Assembly: GCA_014859075.1 (NCBI GenBank)
Contig: JACUUW010000008.1
Span: 1 to 22,614, forward strand
Source: Desulforudis sp.
Lineage (GTDB): Bacteria > Bacillota > Desulfotomaculia > Desulfotomaculales > Desulforudaceae
Reading direction: 5' to 3'
Length of the DNA: 22,614 bases
Of the stretch, positions 16,201 to 22,614 are shown in pieces (positions within the stretch are counted from its first letter, which is position 1; each line of letters begins with the position of its first letter). The translations under genes and the position numbers were made by a program. The notes below the pieces were generated by a model. That model was not told the DNA's origin, made no database searches, and worked only from the letters and a program-made list of their open reading frames with translations.

Positions 16201-18370
16201 CCCGCCGCCGCATACACCGTGCGGCCTGCAGAACCTGCGCTACACTTACGACCCCGTGGGCAACATCACCCACATCCGCGACGACGCCCAGCAGTCCGTC
16301 TACTTCCGCAACAAGCGCGTCGAGCCGAGCGCCGGGTACACCTATGACGCCCTCTACCGGCTGATCGAAGCCACCGGCCGTGAACATCTGGGACAAGACG
16401 GCGGCGCACCGATTCCGCATTCCCACAACGATGCCCCCCGTGTCGGCTTGCTCAGCGCCGACGCAGCCGGACGTTTCAGCCCCAACGACGGCGGAACCTT
16501 GGGTACATACATCGAGCGCTACGTCTACGACGCCGTGGGCAATTTCCTGGAGATGCGGCACCGCGGCAGCGACCCGGCTCATCCCGGCTGGCTGCGCACC
16601 TATGCCTATGACGAAGCCGGCCTGATCGAACCGGGCAAACAGAGCAACCGCCTGAGCGGCACTGCGGTCGGCAACGGCAATCCGGGCAACGAGCGCTACG
16701 TCCACGACGCCCACGGCAACATGATCCGCATGCCGCACCTGGGCGGCGTGCATCCCGCCCCCAACATGCACTGGGACTACAAGGACCAGCTGCGCCGGAC
16801 CGACCTGGGTGGCGGCGGCACGGCGTATTACACATACGACGCCGCCGGCCGGCGCCTGCGCAAGGTGTGGGAGAAATCGGCCAATCTCGTCGAAGAACGC
16901 ATCTACCTCGGCGGCTTCGAGATCTACCGGCGGCGACAGGGGGCGGAGCGCTTGGAGCGGGAAACCCTGCACATCATGGACGACCGGCGGCGCATCGCCC
17001 TGGTGGAAACGCGCACCCTCGACACGGCCGGCAACGACCCCGCCCCCGCGCGGCTCATCCGCTACCAGTTCGGCAACCACCTCGGCTCGGTAAGCCTGGA
17101 GCTTGACGAGCAGGCACGGATCATCTCGTACGAAGAGTATTACCCTTACGGCGGCACTTCGTATCAGGCGGTGCGCCGCCGGACCGAAACGCCCAAGCGT
17201 TATCGCTACACGGGTAAGGAGCGCGATGAGGAAAGTGGGTTCTACTACCACGGGGCGCGGTATTACGCGTCGTGGTTGGGCAGGTGGACGAGTTGTGACC
17301 CTGCAGGATTACTGGACGGCCTGAGTGTGTACGAGTATGTCAGATCAAATCCGATAAGGAACGTTGACCCAAACGGGATGCAACACTGGAACTTGGAGCG
17401 TGGAACTCCGGATGATCCGGTCGTCGCAGGTTGTATAGGAAGCGTATGTTACCTGAATATTCGCCAGAGTAAATTTAGGGAACTGCAGCGAAGGGCCGGG
17501 GTTCAGCGGGAATTGCAGACCGGTGCGGCCATCGCGAGCAATCCCTTCAGCGCATTGTTGTGGGGGATTGCGCGTCTGCTTACCGACGACCCCAACAAAC
17601 AGCACGCTGCGGCTCAGGCCGGGCTGGCAATCTTCGGGCTGGCGGGGGCGGGAGCGGCGGCCGGGGCCGGGCGCCAGCAGATGCGGAGCGTGGGTCAAAC
17701 ACCGCCGCAGCGCCCGGTAGCCGCAGAGGTTCGGACTGCAGATCCACCAACCACTCGACCTGCTCCACCGCCACCTACGCGTGCATTAACGCCGCCGCGT
17801 GGACAACACAGTCAAGACCCACCTGCTCGCCCAACACCTACGCCGCGTGCCTTACCGCGCGGGTCGCCGCCGCCTGCGGCACCACCGCCCGGCCGTCCAT
17901 CCCAGCGACCTCAGTCAGATGTTCTGGTTGTCGGCGCCGAAACCAGTGCTGAATTCGCCTATGCACGGCGTGTGTCGCAGCAAGGCGGGAATGTAACGGT
18001 AGTTAACCCGAGAGCGACCGCTGCGGCCAGAAGCTATCGGCAGTCAGGGGGTAACTTCGTTCAAGGCAGGGTCGAGGACTTGCCGGCGGGCGCAAGGTTT
18101 AACTTGATCCGAGAAGATTATCCCTTTCCGTTGGGACGTGCGTTTATCCCGACACAGCAGTTTGTTCAAGCGCGTTTGGGGCGACTGAAGCCGGGCGGCA
18201 CTTGGGTTGTCGTTACAGAATCAGCCGAGTTCGTCCAAGCACTTCGAGCGGCAGGAACCAGCGCCAACGCCCGCGTCACTGTTCACCAGATTCCACGGGC
18301 GCATGAAGCGACACCGCAATCGACATACCCGAGAGAGGAAAATCGTTTCGTCGTCACGTTCAGTAGATAG
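10241..18370 (+). CDS. Tc toxin TcB-TcC fusion protein with methyltransferase-like C-terminal tip
   Basis: A 2709-residue fused cocoon subunit of a Tc toxin complex. Residues about 17-330 are the SpvB domain (starts near GGGAIRGVGEKFAANP). Residues about 480-740 carry FG-GAP-like propeller repeats such as KFVDLDGDGHADALI. The TcdB middle/C domain follows (YHHGYFDGVEREFRGFG, near 823), then RHS/YD repeats from about 1270 (YDALGNRV, YDPVGNITHI, YDAAGRRLRK) and the RHS core at about 2318-2379. Asp2353, Asp2359 and Asp2376 lie where TcC proteins have their self-cleavage aspartates; cleavage is expected just after DPNGM. The released tip (about 330 residues) has a hydrophobic stretch, a proline-rich linker and, from about 2560, a Rossmann methyltransferase-like domain. 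ATG 10241 is chosen (AAGG eight bases upstream) over GTG 10232. No signal peptide is seen. TcA follows downstream. Confidence 0.9.
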   Translation: MGSSETTTSRSENQQKSAAPSISPPKGGGAIRGVGEKFAANPVTGTGSMTMPIATSPGRSGFGPQLSLSYDSGTGNGPFGFGWSLSIPSITRKTDKGLPRYRDADESDVFILSGAEDLVPVLVQDGGNWAREMIPPRTVDGKTYRIQRYRPRIEGLFARIERWTNQAHPADSFWRSITKDNITTWYGKTAESRLVDPADPTHIFNWLICESHDDEGNAIVYGYKEENSDGVDVSQAHERNRTDQTRAANRYLKRIKYGNRTPYHPIFAEDRPPTPPPSEWLFEAVFDYGEYDPDTPAPEEPGRKWSRRNDPFSSYRAGFEVRTYRLCRRVLMFHHFPNEQGVGANCLVRSTDFTYSHEEDPDHARKPVYTFLRAVTESGYRRHNDGYLKRSLPPVEFEYTEPIVQDTVEEVDRAGLENLPVGLDGAAYQWTDLHGEGIPGILSEQGGAWFYKRNLSPIGKYPVEFGPLERVACKPNLALTTGARFMDLAGDGRPDLVVLDGPSPGLYEHDGVEGWQPFRPFTARLNRDMRDPNLKFVDLDGDGHADALITEDDAFVWHASLAEEGFGPARRVAQALDEEKGPRLVFADGTQSVYLADLSGDGLTDLVRIRNGEVCYWPNLGYGRFGAKVTMDHAPHFDHPDQFDQRRLRLADIDGTGTTDIIYLHRDGACLYFNQSGNGWSEPQVLRVFPRVDDLVGIVPIDLLGNGTACLVWSSPLPGDAGRQMRYVNLMGRRKPDQGVQEPEPDAQELKKPVQKPHLLVSVKNNLGAETRVRYAPSTKFYLQDKRDGKPWITRLPFPVHVVERVETYDRISRNRFVTRYAYHHGYFDGVEREFRGFGMVEQWDTEEIAALTGDGTSPDATNADAASHVPPVHTKTWFHTGVYLDREHISRQFEDEYYREPGLSDSEFRALLLPDTTLPTGLTPDEEHEACRALKGVMLRREVYADDAPPGSPEAMIRRAGTPYTVVEQDFTIRILQRRAGNRHAVFFTHPREAITYHYERNPVDPRIQHALTLEVDDFGNVLKEAAIGYGRRRPDATLPLQADRDKQTQTLITYTENHVTNAIEADDAYRTPLPCESRTYELTGYTPTGAAGRFQSADFVQPDPADPDGVKLVHIAGSEIQYEDQPTTGTQRRLIEHVRTLYRKDDLTALLPLGEVEPLALPGESYQLAFTPGVLAQVFQHNGQPLLPNPAAVLDGRSADGGGYLNSQALRNQNLFPPDSTHPLWTQSDEDDYWWIPAGRVFLSPDGDHTAAPERAYAQSHFFLPHRYQDPFGQTTTVTYDPYDLLMLETRDALGNRVTVGERRPDGTIDSTKPGNDYRVLQPSRVMDPNRNRTQAAFDALGMVVGTAVMGKPEETLGDALDGFNADLTNAEILDHLADPLTDPHAILDRATTRLVYDLSAYRRTKNQPDPQPAVVYILAREIHDADLETGRQTKMQHSFSYSDGFGREIQQKIQAEAGPAPKRAPEGKIIVGPDGRPEMTDDDVSPRWVGSGWTIFNNKGKPVRQYEPFFSSTHRFEFGVQVGVSPILFYDPVERVVATLHPNRTYEKVVFDPWRQTTWDVNDTVLGDPRTDADIRGCTARYFAGLPAGPPAPPWQTWHVERQGGALGVQEQAAADKAAAHADTPATAYFDTLGRPFLTVTHNKVACANHVLDGTEDRFHTRVELDIEGNQRAVRDAIEQNGDALGRIVMRYAYDMPGNRIHQAGMEAGERRMLNDVAGNPIRAWDSRGHTFRTEYDPLRRPVRVLVTGADPANPNQELLTERLVYGEHHPEAEQRNLRGRLYLHLDQAGAVTGAAHDFKGNLLRASRRIATEYKQAINWSAVDAALPVNATDRLNPGALEASLAPLLEAGTYTSRTTYDGLNRPVQLIVPRSDQPEAKRNVLQPGYNEANLLERVDVWLDHPNEPVGLIDAAVTRPAAVGVSNIDYDAKGRRLRIDYKNGTTTRYTYDPQTFRLIHLYTRRGASFTEDCGSDPPPPRFAAPDVPPPHTPCGLQNLRYTYDPVGNITHIRDDAQQSVYFRNKRVEPSAGYTYDALYRLIEATGREHLGQDGGAPIPHSHNDAPRVGLLSADAAGRFSPNDGGTLGTYIERYVYDAVGNFLEMRHRGSDPAHPGWLRTYAYDEAGLIEPGKQSNRLSGTAVGNGNPGNERYVHDAHGNMIRMPHLGGVHPAPNMHWDYKDQLRRTDLGGGGTAYYTYDAAGRRLRKVWEKSANLVEERIYLGGFEIYRRRQGAERLERETLHIMDDRRRIALVETRTLDTAGNDPAPARLIRYQFGNHLGSVSLELDEQARIISYEEYYPYGGTSYQAVRRRTETPKRYRYTGKERDEESGFYYHGARYYASWLGRWTSCDPAGLLDGLSVYEYVRSNPIRNVDPNGMQHWNLERGTPDDPVVAGCIGSVCYLNIRQSKFRELQRRAGVQRELQTGAAIASNPFSALLWGIARLLTDDPNKQHAAAQAGLAIFGLAGAGAAAGAGRQQMRSVGQTPPQRPVAAEVRTADPPTTRPAPPPPTRALTPPRGQHSQDPPARPTPTPRALPRGSPPPAAPPPGRPSQRPQSDVLVVGAETSAEFAYARRVSQQGGNVTVVNPRATAAARSYRQSGGNFVQGRVEDLPAGARFNLIREDYPFPLGRAFIPTQQFVQARLGRLKPGGTWVVVTESAEFVQALRAAGTSANARVTVHQIPRAHEATPQSTYPREENRFVVTFSR

Positions 18371-18507
18371 GCTCACCGCTGAGCCTTCCGGACGGCATTA
18401 CCCGCTGGACGTTCTCGCCGGCCAAGGCGCCGCGGGGCGTGCAGACCGGGCAAAAGATACCATACCTGTTGGGCGGCTTTGCGTGCGACGGTAAGAAGGT
18501 TACGTAG
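18367..18507 (+). pseudogene. Start-less 46-codon coding-like fragment between the toxin genes
   Basis: In the frame shifted relative to the BC gene, bases 18367-18507 form an open stretch ending in TAG with a protein-like reading (for example TRWTFSPAKAPRGVQTGQ, then IPYLLGGFACDGKKVT). About 36 of 46 codons end in G or C, as in real genes here. An in-frame stop at 18364-18366 blocks it on the left, and there is no ATG, usable GTG/TTG with ribosome-binding site, or known motif. It could be the 3' relic of a displaced toxin tip or lost gene. It may also be chance, given the GC-rich sequence. Confidence 0.35.
18370..18385 (+). repeat. Small perfect hairpin at the BC stop codon
   Basis: GGCTCA (18370-18375) pairs with TGAGCC (18380-18385) around CCGC. 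It begins at the last base of the TcB-TcC stop codon. There is no following T tract, so it is unlikely to stop transcription fully; it could mark an RNA processing or stability site between the two toxin genes. Confidence 0.35.
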
Positions 18508-18546
18508 AAAAACGGATGCATTTCTTGTTGAGAATACGAACCCAAT

Positions 18547-18573
18547 GGGCGGCCCGGCCGCCCGAAAGGGAGG
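18547..18573 (+). promoter_or_regulatory. GC hairpin directly upstream of the TcA ribosome-binding site
   Basis: GGGCGGC (18547-18553) pairs perfectly with GCCGCCC (18557-18563) around CCG. One base later comes the strong Shine-Dalgarno AAAGGGAGG (18565-18573), six bases before GTG 18580. The hairpin leaves the site exposed but could impede or position ribosomes, or act as a 5' end stabiliser. The strong site supports the GTG start. Confidence 0.5.
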
Positions 18574-18579
18574 ATAACG

Positions 18580-21500
18580 GTGAACAAAATCACCTTTCCG
18601 CTGAAACGGCGGATGAAGAGCCCGGAAGTGGGCGACCTGCAGGATGCGCTGAAACTGTTGCTCGATCGGGGCGTCCTCCTGGCCCACGACGAAGCGGCCC
18701 GCCGAAAACTGTCCGAAGCACTCAGGCGCGAGCGGGCTGAACAGGCTTATGGCGAGGCCACGTCCATGTTGGTGGGCGTGTTTCAGAAAGAACGCGGGCT
18801 GCAAGCCGGCGGTGAGGTGGACGAGCTGACGGCCGATGCGCTGAACACGCTGCTGCGGGAATTTGGGGTGCTGGACGAACGGCCTGCACATACAGACGCC
18901 GCCTTTCTCGATACCTATTACACGGTGGTGTGCCGGGCCGTGGACGCGCGCGGTAAGCCAATTGTCGGTCTACGTATCGAAGCCTTCGACCAGGATCCGA
19001 AGTCCCCTGATGACCCACTTGGAGAACCGGCGGATACGGACGAAGACGGCCTAGCGGTCATCCGCTTCAAACGTTCCGATTTTACCGAGCATCCAGGAGA
19101 GGGCGGCCCCGATCTGTATTTCAAGGTGTATCGCGGAGAAACGCTGCTCCACTATGTGCTGCAGGAGATCCGCAACGATAAGGGCGTCATCCAAAACTTC
19201 CAGCCGCAACGCGAGCCTATCGTCCTGCGCGTGAACAACCATCAGGTTGTCGCCGGTGTGATCGTACTGGACCATGGCCTGCTTGCCGAAAATTTGAAGT
19301 TGCGTCTGTATCGCCGCGACTTTGGCGGCAAATCCACGTTATTGGCGGAGACGAGCACACTGGCCGGTGGTCGGTATGTCTTTACCTACGATCCGGGCGA
19401 CAAGGCGCTGAGTCTCGAAGTGCGTGCCGTCGATAACGCCAACAAAGAAATACTGCTTTCCAAACCGCTGAACGATCTAAGCACTGAACTTCGCGCGGTC
19501 GTGAATCTGGTCGCGCCCGGCAATTTGCAGCCGCTTGCCGCGGAATACCGCCGTCTGTCAGCTGACCTCACGCCGCACGTCGGTCAGTTGACGAAGCTGG
19601 CCGAGGCACGCGAGAACGTCGAGCGCCAGGACCTGACCGTGCTCAACCGCGCCACCGGCTGGGATGCGCGCCTGATCGCGCTGGCGGCCGTTACCGAGCG
19701 GCTCAGCGCCGACCCGGAGGTGAAACTGCCGCAAGAGGCGGTGTACGGCCTGCTGCGCGCGGGACTACCTTCCGACAAGCTGTTACTGGCGCAGGTAAAT
19801 CCGGAGGTGGCCGAGCAGGCGCTGAAGACCGTGCGCAACGCGGGCATCGTGGCACTCAGCGATCCGGAAATCGGGCGCTTCAAGAAGCAGTTTGAAACCT
19901 TTGCCGAGGCGGTGCGCCTGAACATCCCCGCGCCGGGGTCGCGCTCAACCTACGGCGCGCTGCTCAAGGCTTCCGGCTTGTCCCAGGAGGCACAGGACAA
20001 GTTTGTACCGATTTATCTCAATCATCGCGGCGATGCCGCCCGGTTGTGGGACGAAGCTTATAAGGCCGGCCTCAACGAGGCACAGATCGGCAGATTGCAG
20101 CTTCAAGGCAAGTTGGCCTTCCTGGCCGGTAACAGCGAGGCCATGACCGCCCGGCTGCTGCGGAAGCGGATCAACGATCCCGTGCAACTGGTGGAGCAGG
20201 ATTTTCATCGCGCCGAGGCGTGGGCCGCGGAAGTGTTCGATCAGGCGGGGATTCCCCCGAACCGGCGCAACAACCTGACCGACGCGGACAGAAAAAAGCT
20301 CGATGAGCTGATTCCCGTCGCCTACGCCGCCGAAAAGGTGGAAGACCGTCTGCATGCCTACACCGGGGACATGGCGCGCAAGGTACGGTTGAGCTACCCC
20401 ACCCAAGTACTTGCCCGGCTGTTCGAAAAGGACGACAGGTTCAAACCACTTGCTCACCCTGAAACCGTCACGCTACTGAAGAGCGCAGCAGGACAAGGAT
20501 TCCGCCTGGGTGAGACGCCGGTTGCCGCCTTTCTAAAAACCCACACAGGAGTTGCGGCAAGCAAAGCCGCCCGGCAGCAGTTGCAGACCCTGCAGCGCGT
20601 CTACCAGATCACGCCCGGCAACGAGGCGATACCGGTTCTGATGAGTCTGGGTATGACCTCCGCCTACGACGTGATGGCTTATCCTGAAGCGGCGTTTGTG
20701 GAACTATTCAACGCCAAATACCTGGAGATTCACAAGGCAGCCGCTGCGTCCGGCTTGGCCGGGCTGGTCTACCGCAAGGCGAAGCAGGTGAGCAGCGTGA
20801 CCTACAACCTGTTTACGATCGCCAAGAAACTGGACAGCGAACCGCCGGTGGCCGGCCTTTCGGCGCCGGTAGAAGTGCGCGAGAGCGTGCGCAACGAATT
20901 GATCAAGCAGTTCCCGACCATGGAGTCGCTGTTCGGTTCGATGGATTTTTGCGAATGCGAGCACTGCCGTTCCGTGCTCAGCCCGGCGGCGTACCTGGTA
21001 GACCTGCTGCAATTCGTTGATCCCGAGCCGGGCGTGTGGGGCAATTTCCTGGCGCACTGGAAAGCGACGCACAACAACCAGGACTATCCGCACAAGAAAG
21101 CGAACGGGGACGCGATGAAGCCCTACGACGTGCTGATTGAACGCCGCCCGGATCTGCCCCGCATCCCGCTTACCTGCGAAAACACCCACACGGCGCTACC
21201 CTATATCGACGTCGTCAACGAGATCCTCGAGTACTACGTCGCCCACGGGAAGCTGGAGGAAAAGGCGGCGCACGATACCGGCGAGGCGACCACGGCGGAA
21301 CTGCTGGCCGAACCGCAGAACGTGATCCGCCAAACCTACGACAAGCTGCGCGAGGCGCGTTACCCGCTCAATTTGCCGTTCGATCTCTGGATTGAGACCG
21401 TGCGCCGGTTCTGCAATTATTTCGAGACGCCTCTGGCACAAGTACTGGAAGTCTTCCGCCAGAGCGACGACCTGTTTGTAACGGCGCAGCCCTACGACCG

Positions 21501-22614
21501 GGCCGGCATCTTCATCGAGTCGCTGGGGCTCTCGCCCACCGAAGCCTCGATCTTCACCGACGCCGATCCTCTCGCCGGCGGGAAGTGGTACGAGCTCTAC
21601 GGCTGTCCGACGGTCAGGCCGGCCGTCCAGAACCCCACCAATGTGGATCATGCGACGCTGACAATCCCGGACGCCGACGCCGGGAAGTTCCAGGCCGGGC
21701 TGATATGCACCTACTTCGACGTGAGCGCGAACGCGCTGAGCGCGGAACGGAAGACCATCAAGGAGGTCGGGGCTCAGGGCTCCGGCGGCCCCGGCCGGAC
21801 ACGGATCACGCTGTGGGGCGTGTGGGACGCTCCCCCGGTTGCCGGCGACCTGCTCGTCTGTGACGCTTCAGCGGCGCTCAAGTCAGCCAAAGCGCTCTCG
21901 CGGCGGCTGGGCGTGCGCTACAAGGAGCTGGTGGAGATCGTGAAGACCGGTTTCGTGAACCCGAAGCTGGAGAAGCTGAACCTGCTGTACAAGCTCGGTG
22001 TGAACGCCCAGGACGCTCGCTTCTACCTCGATCACAAGCACCTCACCGCCCAGGACCCGGCAACGCTCGGCACGGACGACCAGAAGCGGCGGCTCGAGGT
22101 GATCGCTTTCGCCGACGAGCTGCAGCGACTCGCCGATGCGCATGGAGTGTCCGCGGCGGACCTGGAGGCCGAGGTGCAGGCCATCCCCTTCGGCGACGTT
22201 CTAGTGCTCGCCGACCCGGACGCCGGCTGCGACTTCGACCAGACCACGCTGCGTTACGCCGACGGCGAGGCGGCGGGCACGATCGTCTTCCTGTGCATCA
22301 ACCTCTTCGTACGCTTATGGCGCAAGCTGGGTTGGAGCATCGAGGAGACCGATCGGGCGCTGACTACGTTTATCCCGCAGTCCGCCCCATTCGATGGGGC
22401 TCACACAAATCTTGCCGAGCAACCGCTCAAGACCGCGCTGATTTACCTGTCGCACCTCAAGGCGCTGGACGAGAAGATTAAGGTCGGCAAGCAGTCCCGG
22501 CTGAAGCTGCTCACGCTGTGGTCGAACATGGCGACTACCGGCAAAAAACCGCTGTACGCACAGCTCTTTCTCACCCGCAGCGTCCTGAAGAGCGCCCCCG
22601 TGTTCGATCACCCA
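18580..22614 (+). CDS. TcA-like Tc toxin subunit, N-terminal part (runs off right edge)
   Basis: The frame is open for 1345 codons to the window edge; full TcA proteins are usually much longer, so the channel, neuraminidase-like and receptor-binding parts lie beyond it. TcA forms the pentameric pore that delivers the BC cocoon's cargo. Residues about 8-97 resemble a PG_binding_1 domain (VGDLQDALKLLLDRGVL ... FQKERGLQAGGEVDELTADA). About 107-205 look like a transthyretin/carboxypeptidase-regulatory beta domain (RAVDARGKPIVGLRIEAFDQ). A long helical region follows, then the VRP1 (28.1-kDa virulence plasmid A protein) signature at about 784-812, with Cys791, Cys793 and Cys796 and SVLSPAAYLVDLLQF. 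GTG 18580 is chosen for its strong ribosome-binding site; the next in-frame ATG, at 18613, would cut into the first domain. No signal peptide is seen. Confidence 0.88.
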   Translation, partial: MNKITFPLKRRMKSPEVGDLQDALKLLLDRGVLLAHDEAARRKLSEALRRERAEQAYGEATSMLVGVFQKERGLQAGGEVDELTADALNTLLREFGVLDERPAHTDAAFLDTYYTVVCRAVDARGKPIVGLRIEAFDQDPKSPDDPLGEPADTDEDGLAVIRFKRSDFTEHPGEGGPDLYFKVYRGETLLHYVLQEIRNDKGVIQNFQPQREPIVLRVNNHQVVAGVIVLDHGLLAENLKLRLYRRDFGGKSTLLAETSTLAGGRYVFTYDPGDKALSLEVRAVDNANKEILLSKPLNDLSTELRAVVNLVAPGNLQPLAAEYRRLSADLTPHVGQLTKLAEARENVERQDLTVLNRATGWDARLIALAAVTERLSADPEVKLPQEAVYGLLRAGLPSDKLLLAQVNPEVAEQALKTVRNAGIVALSDPEIGRFKKQFETFAEAVRLNIPAPGSRSTYGALLKASGLSQEAQDKFVPIYLNHRGDAARLWDEAYKAGLNEAQIGRLQLQGKLAFLAGNSEAMTARLLRKRINDPVQLVEQDFHRAEAWAAEVFDQAGIPPNRRNNLTDADRKKLDELIPVAYAAEKVEDRLHAYTGDMARKVRLSYPTQVLARLFEKDDRFKPLAHPETVTLLKSAAGQGFRLGETPVAAFLKTHTGVAASKAARQQLQTLQRVYQITPGNEAIPVLMSLGMTSAYDVMAYPEAAFVELFNAKYLEIHKAAAASGLAGLVYRKAKQVSSVTYNLFTIAKKLDSEPPVAGLSAPVEVRESVRNELIKQFPTMESLFGSMDFCECEHCRSVLSPAAYLVDLLQFVDPEPGVWGNFLAHWKATHNNQDYPHKKANGDAMKPYDVLIERRPDLPRIPLTCENTHTALPYIDVVNEILEYYVAHGKLEEKAAHDTGEATTAELLAEPQNVIRQTYDKLREARYPLNLPFDLWIETVRRFCNYFETPLAQVLEVFRQSDDLFVTAQPYDRAGIFIESLGLSPTEASIFTDADPLAGGKWYELYGCPTVRPAVQNPTNVDHATLTIPDADAGKFQAGLICTYFDVSANALSAERKTIKEVGAQGSGGPGRTRITLWGVWDAPPVAGDLLVCDASAALKSAKALSRRLGVRYKELVEIVKTGFVNPKLEKLNLLYKLGVNAQDARFYLDHKHLTAQDPATLGTDDQKRRLEVIAFADELQRLADAHGVSAADLEAEVQAIPFGDVLVLADPDAGCDFDQTTLRYADGEAAGTIVFLCINLFVRLWRKLGWSIEETDRALTTFIPQSAPFDGAHTNLAEQPLKTALIYLSHLKALDEKIKVGKQSRLKLLTLWSNMATTGKKPLYAQLFLTRSVLKSAPVFDHP

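Noticed and set aside
13976..17251. Two minus-strand frames of over 500 codons each (13976-15640 and 15668-17251)
   Set aside because: Both are antisense to RHS repeats in high-GC sequence and lack domains and ribosome-binding sites.
18207..18494. 95-codon plus-strand frame over the BC 3' end
   Set aside because: It starts within the methyltransferase-like domain in another frame and has no ribosome-binding site; the coding-like part of the gap is in a different frame.

Overview
The window reads as chromosomal DNA from a GC-rich, probably anaerobic Firmicute of the Desulfotomaculum/Pelotomaculum/Moorella type. This rests on strong GGAGG-type ribosome-binding sites, extended -10 promoters, an FMN-binding glutamate synthase-like protein paired with an Ech/HycF-type ferredoxin, and tightly packed gene pairs. 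It is an inference from gene content; there is no rRNA or other taxonomic marker.

Layout. (1) 1-1138, minus strand: the 5' part of a CDF cation-efflux gene, running off the left edge, preceded by a six-helix membrane protein gene of unknown function. (2) 1139-1693: a long gap with no convincing protein gene. From about 1311 it folds into many nested and long-range helices on the plus strand and ends at the Shine-Dalgarno of the next gene; I read it as a large structured leader or noncoding RNA. (3) 1694-3740, plus: FMN-binding glutamate synthase family gene, a two-[4Fe-4S] ferredoxin gene, then an intrinsic terminator. (4) 3809-7685, plus: a two-gene signalling operon, a receiver-PAS protein and a large hybrid histidine kinase (Cache, HAMP, GAF, HisKA, HATPase, receiver). 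(5) 7655-9920, minus: pabC and pabB, overlapping each other, for p-aminobenzoate/folate synthesis; the 3' end of pabC overlaps the 3' end of the kinase gene. (6) 9921-10240: divergent intergenic region with the pabB promoter. (7) 10241-22614, plus: an insecticidal-type Tc toxin locus, consisting of one 8.1-kb gene fusing the TcB and TcC subunits with a methyltransferase-like C-terminal tip, a 209-bp gap, and a TcA-like gene that runs off the right edge.

How the parts work together. In Tc toxins the TcA pentamer forms the injection channel, while TcB and TcC form a hollow cocoon in which the auto-cleaved C-terminal tip of TcC is carried as the toxic cargo. Here B and C are made as one polypeptide, and the cargo looks like a Rossmann-fold SAM-dependent methyltransferase after a hydrophobic stretch and a proline-rich linker. 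A 46-codon start-less reading frame between the two genes may be the remnant of an older tip or gene.

The most unusual parts are the structured RNA candidate at 1311-1690 and the fused BC toxin with its cargo. The housekeeping genes (pabBC, CDF) are ordinary.
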